Shown here: positions 43,963 to 54,760 of the stretch, piece after piece
How positions within the stretch are numbered: the first letter of the stretch is position 1
How the letters are laid out: the number at the start of each line of letters is the position of its first letter
Source: Apostichopus japonicus
Taxonomy: Eukaryota; Echinodermata; Holothuroidea; Aspidochirotida; Stichopodidae
DNA length: 64,000 nucleotides
Direction: 5' to 3'
Assembly: GCF_037975245.1 (NCBI RefSeq)
Contig: NC_092576.1
Location: 19,740,111-19,804,110 of the forward strand
Position numbers and translations under genes: made by a program
Notes under the pieces: generated by a model
Seen by the model: only the letters and a program-made list of their open reading frames with translations
Databases searched by the model: none
What the model was told of the DNA's origin: nothing

Positions 43963-46850
43963 ATCAAGTTTTTCGAAGGAAAGTCATCCATTGGGATGAG
44001 TTCGTCAAAAGGACCCTTGACCTGCCCGTAACGAAACACCTTGTAAAAGTTGAGGGAATTGGGATACTGAAAGGTAGGTACAGGACAATTATAAATCAAT
44101 TCTAACATTTTAAGGAGACACGACCATGTCATCATCATTAACGTAGTTGGTAGAGATAACTGTCATGAGCAACATCCCAAGGAAGCTAATAGAAATGTTA
44201 CTCCATGTGGGAGATATCACACCTAAATGTGTTTACAAACACAAGGCTGAAGACTTGATCAAGTATAAATATTACATTATCGAACCACATATTCATCTCC
44301 CCGCCGCCGTTGTTGAAATGGCTATTTGGTACAGTTGATGGTTTTTGCAAATGATAACACAAGAAAGCGCTTATTATGACCTAACGGTGGCATCGGTTTC
44401 GGTGTCTACACTCTCAGCTTTCAACCACATCTAAGCCAATTCTAAGATTAATTTCAGGTCCTATGCCTTTGCCAGTAAAAACACTGTAGTAAGAGAAACA
44501 GGTTACTGGCATGCTGAGGGGTTGCAATAGTAGTTCTGCTTTGTCTTTAGTTTAAAATTATTGCAGTTCACAAACTAAAATATGGCAACTTATACTATAA
44601 GTATAAGTAAAACTTATACTAATTGTTGCTGAAGCACAAATGACTTTGGCCAAACTTGAATTCAGTTAAGTCACCAATAATAATACACGTGTCCCAGTTG
44701 TTCCCGTGTTGAATTTGTTCTTGGTTTAAGTTTTCATATTAACTTTTTGTACACTGCTTGTTAAATAATTTGCAATGATAAAATAAGAAGGCGCGTATGA
44801 TGACCTTACGATGGCATATGTCTCGGTATCAACACTCTTAACTTTCAACCACATCTAAGGCAATTGTGCACATTTGATAAATGGAGGAGGATGAGAGAAG
44901 ATAACTTTATAATTTACCCAATTACAATACCTTTGTATCAAATATGTAATTATATTTCTCTTGTATATTTTTAGCTAAACTTCACTTAGTACAACACACT
45001 TTGCCTGCTTGTCTTTGATTATATCTCCAGATGCCATATTCGTTGCAACATTTCCCGCCAGAAGCTCTGCATTGCAATGAATATTGAACCTAGTGATGTC
45101 TGGGCTGCAGCTGGTGTCATTTGGGAAGTAATTACTGGTAAAGTGCTTGAAACGTATATTCTGAATCTCTGCTTTGTAAAAAAGAATCATATGAAAAAGA
45201 ATAAGTTATGATATCCATAATGAATGAAAAGATGCATATATATATATATATATATATATAATTTTTGTTTGGGGTATTTTGGAGATTTGTGTATATTCAG
45301 ATAACTTAAAAGAAAATAATAGAGAATTTAATGAAAAAGGCCGAATCAAATTGGTATCCCTTTAATGTTACTCGTTTTTGAAGAACCAAGTAGAGGGAAC
45401 GTACCTCGTCAAATTTACATTAGGTGTGTGTTCTATGAACTGTAAATACGAAAATGGAACGGATGACTTCGGGAAAAGTGATTTTGATCTAACTAATCGG
45501 TATAACACAAATTTTACGGAAAATAAAGTAATGTTAAAATGATTCATTATTGAGTTCAATCTATACAAGGAATTACCATTCATTAAAAATATCTTAAAAA
45601 ATGGAAAGAAGCTTTTCCGTACCAAGTTAAGATTAAATCTGGCTGTAATTTGATATTTTCTATCATTTCACAGGTAAGCTTCCATTTCCCTGTTCAGAAG
45701 ATGGCATTAACTTTGAAGAACAGTGTGGGGCACCCTCAGAATCACAGGTTACTTACTATGAAGAAGTAAGGTAAACATCAATGCCACGCCCAAACAAAAA
45801 TCAACTCCGAGAACTCTTGTTGTTTGCTATTGATTGTTTTCAATACCTACCATGGTTTTAATTATTTGTAAATCAAGAATCATCCCAGGCTTGATGTAGC
45901 GTCACGAACCACAATTGTATTAAAATATCTATTTGGGGAAGAAAACATATTAATGTTGTACATAATACAATTCAAGATTAACAGTCAGCCTTAATGAGGA
46001 TCTTTCGTAAAATTTTAAGAAAACAAAGTCACGAAATGAAGTTTATATTAGTATATTAAAGAAATATTTAAAATATAAAGAAATAAGGGTCAAGAAGCAA
46101 CCAACTGAAAACACGCAATGGCGGTATTATCTTAATCTTTATATATAAAACAGTTCACATACTTATTTAAATGATGGAATGAAATAATTTGAAAGACGTT
46201 GCAATAACAATATTACTTATTATGCTAGATCGCATAAATGTATATATTAAGTTGGTGAATTTGTTTTGTTTAATTCTAATAGAAATAAACAGTTATATCA
46301 GTGTTGGCAACAGGTCTGTCCTCAACGTCCGACTATTCGAGAGTTAAGGGAATCTTATCAAGAGGTAAACTAGTTGATGAATATTCTAATTTCGTTTTTG
46401 CAATTAATTTGTTCAAATTACTTTCTTCCCATAACGGTAAGAAAACGTTGTTTTATGCGATGCAATTGTTTTCTAACGCTTCAAGCAGGCAAGTAAGTAA
46501 CTACGCTTTACGTATTGGTATCTATTTTCTGCAACCTTTCGTCTCGATCTCTTTAATTTTATTACATTGATTAAGGATAATAGGAAGTTTATCTTCTTTC
46601 ACGCAGCTTTTTTCTTAACTTGTCTATAACCTTTCAGATATTTTCATAATGCAGTCGCATAATTGAATAGTTGTCTTTATTTTACTGTTTTTCGCTTCTT
46701 TTTTCCCTCTCATTATAGATCTTCGAAAAATTAGCTGATAATACTTACGAGATTCCACGAATGGACTTGTACACTTCTATGAAGAGTAGTACAATACATA
46801 ATAAAGATGGGGGAGAAGTGTACACTGATACTTATACTGCAGTACCATAA
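43963..46850 (+). CDS. Receptor tyrosine kinase (Tie-like?), 3' exons; kinase core incomplete
   Basis: Exons seen: 43963-44073 (alpha-C/beta-4 region: FRRKVIHWDEFVKRTL, LVKVEGIGIL), 45031-45137 (APE region HFPPEALHCNEY, then SDVWAAAGVIWEVIT), 45674-45770 (KLPFPCSEDG), 46283-46364 (LYQCWQQVCPQRPTIREL, the kinase subdomain XI Cys-Trp/Arg-Pro block) and 46719-46850 (cytoplasmic tail, stop TAA). All borders are GT/AG and phases agree between the last four exons. The tail has four tyrosines in NTYEIP, DLYTSM, EVYTDT and DTYTAV, plausible SH2 docking sites. Odd: APE and SDVW lie in different frames within one exon, a one-base shift near 45083. No exon with the HRDxxxxN catalytic loop or DFG was found between 44074 and 45030, nor a glycine loop upstream. 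It is therefore either a broken copy or has exons I missed. Confidence 0.62.
44345..44870 (+). repeat. Intronic direct duplication in the kinase gene
   Basis: A segment of about 90 bases around 44350-44440 (GATAACACAAGAAAGCGC to CAACCACATCTAAGCCAATT) recurs at about 44777-44865 with differences. It sits where the missing catalytic-loop exon would be expected and carries no exon. Confidence 0.7.
45235..45260. repeat. (TA)n microsatellite
   Basis: Short uninterrupted TA run in an intron of the kinase gene. Confidence 0.9.
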
Positions 46851-47178
46851 CGAATCATTTCTGCACTTCTTTGAACACTGTTAACACCGTGTGATAATGA
46901 CAAAGATAACGTGTCCATTGACACTTGTACTGCGGTATTACAAGGAATCATTTCTCCACTTTTTTTTTTAATACGAGGACAATGAACACTAAGGGCAAAG
47001 ATAAAGTGTACATTGATACTTGTACTGCGATATCATATGGATTTAGTTATGCACTGCTTTGAATACTATGACAATGAACAATTGGATGTAAAGATCAAGT
47101 GTACATTAATTCTTGTACTGCGATATCATAAGGATTGAGTTATGCACTTATTTGAATACTATGACAATGAACACTGCA
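46806..47178 (+). repeat. About 95-bp tandem repeat seeded from the last coding codons of the kinase gene
   Basis: The first unit starts in the coding tail (AAAGATGGGGGAGAAGTGTA, encoding KDGGEVYTDT) and runs through the stop codon. Three further units follow near 46901, 46998 and 47091, each beginning AAAGAT and carrying GTGT(A/C)CATT followed by CTTGTACTGCG and ACTATGACAATGAACA-type ends. Only the first is translated in the predicted frame. Confidence 0.8.
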
Positions 47179-48042
47179 GGTTATTACACAGTATATCATG
47201 ACATTAGGCTTTCGCTTTGATAATTAGTAACTTTTGTATACATATTATACAGTTGGGTAAAGCTAAGCAATTATGCACCCTATAGAGTAGAAGTACCATA
47301 GTTTTAATATGTACCCATAGTACGTAATCCTGTATTATGTATTCCCTGGCTCAACAAAGACAACTGATCCTCAGAAAAGAAAAAAAAAACGTTGCCTTTT
47401 CTTTGAAAACAAATCTATTATCCCCCGCAGGACCTCTTGCGAGGTCGTTCAGGCTGGGGTAAAATTTCGTCACTACTACCTGTATTATGTACTATGGTTA
47501 CATATTACAACTATGTAAGTGCATTGTACACACCGTAAATGCTGTCAAGTGCACATGTATCAATGTCACTCTCACAGTCCCTGCGTGTACACGAACACTA
47601 ATACTTGTATATATGTTGTTTTCTTAATATGTAAGCAGCTGAGCTTCAAGTCTAAAGTTTTACTGTTTGAGACATAGAAATGTAAAGGAGAGATATCTGA
47701 TGTAATTACTTCACAAATAGTATTAGAAGTGGAAAACTCAATGAGCAGGTGAATAATCTTGCAAGATTGTTTTTCTAATATAAAAAAAAACTCCCTGTTC
47801 TAATTTTTCTTAATATCCTAGGCAGTTTCTTATTTAATTTACAACAGAGAAAGTTCGTATGTTACAGTGACAAGAAGTTTAGGGAATTCCCGAATGATTT
47901 AATGATATACTAGTTTCAACTTGTAGTCTACTGCACGACAGCAGTATATAAGTATATATAACGTTGTACTGTAGTGAAAAACTGTTACAGACATATCAAA
48001 ATGACTGGCAGTCAAGTACACAATCGAAAGTCATAAAGGGAA
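47179..48042. other. No gene recognised
   Basis: AT-rich 3' flank of the kinase gene up to the next hAT-type element. Confidence 0.4.
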
Positions 48043-49264
48043 CATGGGCGGCGATCCGTACTTCCGAGTGGGGGGGATATGACCTTGTTGACTATCTAAG
48101 CGTAGCGCCACCATGAGTTGGCGCGAAGCGTACAAGAAAATTTTGGGATTTACAAACCCTCTAGATGGCCGGAAACGGCACTTGCCGAGGTTTCCAAGCG
48201 GCATATACCCAACTTTAAAATAGGGATTTCATGTCCGAAATATCTCATAATCAGGATCCAAAATACTTTTTTTTTAATTTCGGGTGTTATTTTGGGAAAA
48301 TTGCCCCTGTCAATCTTGTTTCAGGCGCTACGTTAGAATGTTCGAGAGCTCTTTATTTTATTCGATGAAGAAAATGGCCTCATGCAGGCTATTATAGGCC
48401 TATACACATGCAATACACAATTACACATAGTTACATTCCTAGGTACCGATTGCTATGGCATCCAGGTGAAACGTACGTGTATTAACAGGGGCGTCGGAAG
48501 CTATTTGGGATTGGTACGGAAGATCAGAGTGTGGCCATCTACCATAATTATCGGGGGGTGGGGGACGTTTGGAAGGTCAAACTACGCTACGCGCCACCAT
48601 TGGTTGGCGCGTAGCGTTATGGAGAAAATTTTGCAAAAATGCCTCCCAGATTGCAGGAAATGGCACTTCCCGAGCTTTTCTTCTGTGCATTCTCCCTTGT
48701 CTGTTTTTGTACCCGATTAATCTTCTGAAACACATTTTGAAGTATGTTTTCATTTTGGTTCTTTATTTTTTGCCTTTTTTTCTTCTTAGTGCTACTTTTT
48801 TCTCCTTTTTTTTTGCGCCGTGAATATTGGTCCGGCGAACCGCTCCGACGCCCCTAATTAAGCATTACCCTGGTAACATGAGAATTCTCAGCTGTTCGAG
48901 GGAACATGTACGTGTGTAGGCCTACTATAGGGCCTATATGAATACTATGAGGGTGCATATATGTACTATATCAATACCGTGGGCGCAATAATACATTTTG
49001 TTGTTATAGGGCCAATGAAGCCTACAGTCAACTATTCTTGCTTTATAAAGACGGTTTATTTCAAAAGATCGCACTGCGTTTATGGTATAGGGGAGAAATG
49101 AAGCTAAAAAGAGCCGTACATTCACGATGATGCATAAATGAAGGCATGAAAATATTCTTATTCCTGGCATTTGGTGGGGGGGGGGATATGGTGTATTACA
49201 TCCCCTCCACCCATTTTCATGGGGGGGATATATCCCCCCCATCCCCCCAAGATCGCCGCCCATG
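48043..49264. mobile_element. Non-autonomous hAT-type element, family A copy 2, with a nested insertion
   Basis: Same ends as the copy at 10117-10958 (CATGGGCGGCGATC and its complement), flanked by a different perfect 8-bp duplication, AAAGGGAA (48035-48042 and 49265-49272). Outside the nested element it is nearly identical to copy 1 by eye, with a few small indels, which implies recent mobility or recent duplication of the family. Confidence 0.93.
48486..48855. mobile_element. hAT-type MITE nested inside family A copy 2
   Basis: Ends are CAGGGGCGTCGGA and TCCGACGCCCCT. Copy 1 of family A lacks this block: its GTGTATTAAGCATT is interrupted here. The duplication is imperfect (TATTAA on the left, TAATTAA on the right). 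A perfect 13-bp-arm hairpin, ACGCTACGCGCCA with its complement, lies at 48584-48617; the host element has a degenerate form of it. About 370 bp, no coding sequence. Confidence 0.85.
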
Positions 49265-52044
49265 AAAGGGAATATTTGTAAAGCGCATTGAGGTTATTTC
49301 TGTGAAGCTAGTTAATAATGTGTTGTGCGATAGCCTCTTATGCTGTTACCATTTATTTCACTTTCATTTTGTGGCGACCTTATTGAGTGGTTAAAGTGAG
49401 GGACACACTTTAATGTTGCAATGGTGTATTGGATTATATGTTTATTTCGATATTACTCTCATTAAATGAGACCTTTTAAGTTTAGTTAGCAAGGAAAGCG
49501 TTAATTCTGATGTATCAGAGTGTCAATTCAAGCTCGCTGTTTTGAAGGGACTCATTTAGGCAAAGTTAATTAAAGTACTACACTTAACCGTATCATATTG
49601 TTATCAGTTCATTCTTTTATGAATTACAAGTTACTTTATTAGATGGTTGTATTTAAGGAAGATGTTTTATGCGCCTTCTGTATCCAACGTAGTATCTTAC
49701 ACACTGTCATTCATAATACACTATAAAATAACGTAAATTTCATGTAAAATGACTTTCTCTCTCCTCCTCCTTCTTCGTATGACTTCTATTCATTACTAAT
49801 GATATGTTGAAGGTACTGAGATTTACAATGTAGGTCATTAACTTGCTAACTCTTTGCATTACCGGGGGTATTCATTAATTTTGCAATTAATTTGTTAATA
49901 CTTTTAAACTCGTTAAGCTATATATTGCGTTGTACTTACCCTTAGAATGGGGTCCTAAACACCTACCTAAATGATCGTGAATAAAATGGGTTCGGTTTTA
50001 AATAAAATAGTCATAAATATGATATGAAATTGTTAATTAGTATTTATGATATTGTCTGTGTGTTTTTTTTATGTTTGAAAATCCATTTCGGATAATGTTT
50101 CATTTCAACAACAAACCCCTCTTCTAGAGATTACAAACTTCACGTGTCGAAATACCCCTAGAACGTTCATGCTTCAGTCAATTTTCAAAAAACTATCAAA
50201 GAAAGAGAAATATAAATAGTTTTCAATCGATATTTTCTTAAAGTATGAATAAATGAAAGTACTAAAAGTATTAAAATGGAAGAAACTATATAATCTTTTT
50301 ATTAGACTTATTTGTATGAAGATTTAATTGTACAAAGCACCAGTTACGCGAAAGAATAAGCGGGAAAAAATACCAATAACATATGGCATATCTTAAGTAG
50401 AATTCGAGATCATAAATATCATGGAACAGGATTTAAAAAAAATACAGATATTGCAAGACAGTCCTAGAAATTATGTAATCCTATCCTATAAATAGCAATA
50501 CGTAATTTATTCATGGTCATTAAAAAGAAGGAAATCTTGAAAAGGATCGAATTTTATCGAATACAGTATTTTGACGAGTATACCTAATAGTACCCTACTC
50601 TTCGTTAATGAACGACTCTTACTTCACTGTATACTTCTTACGTTATGTTCATACTAACATTTAAGAATGTAATGCAGTATGAGGCTAAAATAGATTGCGT
50701 AATTTCGATTTCGATTTATTTTAAACCAGTATAAATATAACATATTTATAAATAGGCGTACATCAAAAAGCAGTTCTTGTTAAGATTAAACAAATGATAT
50801 GGTAAATGGTAAGTGAAAGAAATAAGATTGTGAAATGGTTTAAACATAAAATGATGGAATAGTCATTACTGAAACTATAATAAAGGTTCTAAACTATCAA
50901 ATTGTATAAACATTGCTGCATGGTCTATGAACGAATTTCTATACAGTTGAATTCTATATTTGGGCAGGATATTTGCATTTTTGAGGTTTCCGGTTGACTT
51001 CACTAGATGACTCATGAGTGGGACATGCAGTGGGTGTTTTTCGTCATTTCTGATTTAATGCTACAGTAGTCGAATAGAACTTCCTTTATCATAACACAAT
51101 GAAAGTTTGATTGCTATTACGACATATCCTGAAGTTAATGGGAGGGATATATACGATATTACTGACAATTACACGACTGCATCATATTACTGGCAATTGC
51201 ACGCCTTCCTCATAATTCTCAGAACACTTATCGAAAGCGAAGAGTTGATATTAGATGTTGTTAATTTATGATCATCACCATGGATAGGGCTTCAAATTAG
51301 CTTCTTCTGACTGCCGTACCCTTATGATTCTTTGACCCATGCTTATTCTAACCAATGGTGCTGTGAACTCAGGAACTACCCGTAGCTGGCAGAACAGGCC
51401 CCCCTCTTACCCCCTACTTCACCACTACCATTACGTTCGTAGAAATCCTGAAAAAGTACCCCAGTAATAAATTAATAGTTTCTCTGTTTTGTTCACTGAA
51501 TGAAACAATGGACCATATTTCCATATTTGTAGAATTGACAAGTGGTATTTCCTGTAACACCAAAATTGATGAAAGTTTAACAGAGTACTACACTTACATG
51601 TACCGCTTCATGAACTCGTACATGCAGTATGATCATCATGAATATTATGTTTCTATCAGAATAAAAGTGATAGAAATGTTTATACTGCAAATACAAACGC
51701 TTTGAGGCATATTCTGGAAGGACAATATAAAGCTTTCATTTTCACCAAATGTGCGACAATATCGTTATCTAAATTCAATCTTACTGGTATATTCTCATTG
51801 AATTTAATATGAAATAAACTAGTTAAAACGTGAAAAATTTCTGACTCTCGGTTTTTATGTTTCATAAATCATACAAAAGAATAGCGAAAAAATAAATCAT
51901 TATAATTATTTTACTGTATTTTCGTTGATTACAGTATAATCGATGAACGAAATACTAACCAATTGTGTGTTAGGGTTTAATTTATTTCTATCTTTAAAAA
52001 AAGGAGATGAAATACTAAATAAAAACAAACTGCTAGCCATTCCC

Positions 52045-52079
<35 letters not shown>

Positions 52080-53059
52080 ATCTGCAATCGTCAGAGCAAG
52101 CATTAAGAGTGAAAACAAACAGATGGCGCTGTTGCGAAACAAGATCATATACTTATTAAAATATATGTATTCTATGAGCAATATGACGCTTTCAAGAACA
52201 ATAATTTATAATTTTCCAGGCTTTCTTTTGCTGAGTTACCACACATGATAAGAGAGATTGATTGGTTATTTCTCACGTGATAGATAGCCTTGCTCACAAC
52301 TTGCAGTATTCCACGTAGATCCATGTCAATAATGTATTACAAACTGGTCGTATATGTCTCAGTGATCACATCACGTGATGGTTCAGGCAGGTAGAGTTGC
52401 CGTGACCTCTAGTAACGTACTTACACCGACGTGGAACTTTCAATGTCAACATTGTTACAAGTTAATTCAGCTCAAGTGTTTCAGTCCAGTTCCTTGTACA
52501 CACAGCTCATCATTTCTCGCGCATCGGAATGCTAGAATTTTGTTCGGAGATGTTTGATTATTAATTGGTTTTAGATGTAAGAAGATACAAGTTCGGCTAA
52601 GCTGATAACGGTAAATAACTTATAAAACATTTAAAAAAGGGCAGCTTGCTTACATGCAAAATGGTGCAATATTTGTCACTTTTGAAAACTATTGAATAAT
52701 TTTCGACGGTGTATGGTGTACCGCGCGTACATGTTGCATGTTTATGTACTGTACTAAGGAGGGAGCTGTTTAACTTGTACTTCATTGGCGAGTTCCTAAT
52801 TGAAGGACAATATTTTTGTCTGGGTGTCAGGAACCGTGAGCCTTGCCATCTTTCTTCTTGCTTTCTCCGGAACTGCTTGTCATGGCAAGAGAACCGAGGT
52901 TTGGCATTAGGGGTGTAAGTAAAGGCATTTATTGTCTCTTTAATTCAATTAATACGTGATAAGGCGGAAAATAGAAAGTTAAGGAACGACGCCAAAAATA
53001 TTTCGGAGTGACAGTCTTCGCCTTTTTTTTTGTTTTTCTTCTATTTATAGGGTTGTTAG
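49265..53059. other. No gene recognised; very AT-rich
   Basis: Long AT-rich non-coding stretch. It holds a poly(T) tract at about 52049-52076 and only short random open frames. No transposon ends, tandem repeats or splice-supported exons were recognised. Confidence 0.4.
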
Positions 53060-54760
53060 CAGTGGCGTCGCCAAAAGGGGGGCAGGGGGAGGGGCACGTG
53101 CCCCCTGGAAAACCCAGTGCCCCCCCCCCCCCCGAGTGCCCCTCATCTGAGATTTGGGTTGGTAAAAAAATGTATATATTTTGTTATATTCAACTCCCAT
53201 CATCTGAGTTGGTTTTTCATAAGGACAAAGAAGCACAGTAATTCGTATTTTCTTCAAATGAGCTGCGAGAAAATGAAAAAAGTTTATCCTTGAACGTCGG
53301 GTATCGAAGTCGTGGCCTGCGCCATCACAACAGGTGTCGATATTTACATTGAATGTGTCAGTGCTCACGCCATACCAGCGGATATGCACGTCCGCTTCGG
53401 GAGCTACATGGCTGTGAGAAGGGAGGGTACTGCAACATGTTGCCTTGGTCTGAGGTTGACAGGTTAGGAGCTGACGAAATGCGAGAATGTGAGGGTCCGC
53501 AGGTACCATACTTGCCTATATTTGTGGACCCATATATTAACCCCGTTGTGTAGGGGGTGCAGAGGTCATTTGAGGTTAGATGCTTGTAGGAACAAATGGC
53601 GAATGTTCACACCTGCATACTGAGCCATACTCGATGTGTGATCAAACTTTGGATTGCATAGTGAGATCCCTGATAGGAGCCAATAACGATGCTGGAACCT
53701 GTTACATCTTAACAGATAATGGGCGAAAACGAGAAAGACAAGAAAGGGGTCGGGGGTCATGCACACATTAATTCAACAAATGTAGGTTCTATTGATATAG
53801 GGTAAGCCATAATATCGACCCCTTGTTAAAATCATTACCTCAAAAATAGCAATTTCTGGAGATATCTTCAGATCGAATTTAGCATCAAATGTGGCAGCAT
53901 TTTGCATCTAGCCCATCCTCCGTATGCGAAAATTTTCCAAAGGGGAGGGGGCAGTGGCGGCGGAACGGGGGGGGGGGGCTTGGGGGCTCAGCCCCAATGA
54001 AAACGTTGAGGGGGCAAATGCATGATTACCCCCCCCCCCCCCCCGAATATTTACCAAGGCTCCGAAACGTGCATCTGCCCATTTTTCAATGCATACTTGT
54101 CGATCTGTCCGATGCACACGTATACTGTATAGGTGTAATAATTTTAGTAAATGCTGGGGGACCCTCGGCCCGTCCCCTGGTTATAGACCACATTGTCACC
54201 CCAACTGCCTCTTCACGCCCCGTGAAAAGTGGAAGCAGTGAGTGTGAGTACCGGTAAGCGCAACACAACTTCGTCTTAGGCCAATGACTTGCTTCATTTC
54301 AGCCAGTTCTCCAACATCCCCTTACTACACTCAAAAACGTCTTTGCGAGTACACTACGAGTAATAGCTACTCTCTTAAAACATCATCGAATATACAAATT
54401 ACAATGTTTTTACAGACTTTTACGTGCAATCTGAGAAATTGCAGGCTTGAGACCCATATTTTAGGGCTAGGTATTCGCAGCATAAAACACTCGGGAAGTG
54501 CCGTTTCCGGCCATCTTGGAGTTTGAAAAACCCAACACTTTTGTGTACGCTCTGCACCAACCGATGGTGGAGCTCCGCTTAGATAGTCTCTACACATAAG
54601 CACCCCCCAATAATTTTCCCGTTCTGCCGCGCCTGGAGGGGCACCCCTCCCCTTAGACCCCTCCCCCAGGACGGCGATCCTTATCCACCTAAGTGCCCCC
54701 ATCAAATGCTGGTGCCCCCCCCTGTGTCCCCCGAGACTGAAAAGTCTGGTGACGCCACTG
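53060..54760. mobile_element. Non-autonomous hAT-type element, 1.7 kb
   Basis: Begins CAGTGGCGTCGCCA and ends TGGTGACGCCACTG, an inverted repeat with one mismatch. The flanks are GTTGTTAG (53052-53059) and GTTGTAAG (54761-54768), an 8-bp duplication with one difference. The right part (54490-54600) contains the reverse complement of the CGGCACTTCC and AGCG...CACCA...TGG hairpin region of family A. A further hAT-like left end, CAGTGGCGGCGGAACG, starts at 53952 inside it without a recognisable partner. No transposase frame is present. Confidence 0.88.

Noticed and set aside
44147-44338. A 63-codon plus-strand open frame just after the first kinase exon
   Set aside because: It does not resemble kinase beta-5, hinge or catalytic-loop sequence and begins right after a stop without an acceptor in phase.
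44644-44667. A possible DFG motif (AATGACTTTGGCCAA) in the kinase intron
   Set aside because: Stops lie close on both sides in that frame, there is no HRD motif upstream and no suitable splice sites, so it is probably coincidence.
53045-53509. A 154-codon minus-strand open frame
   Set aside because: It overlaps the end of a hAT-type element, contains low-complexity Pro/Gly from C-runs, and has no domain.
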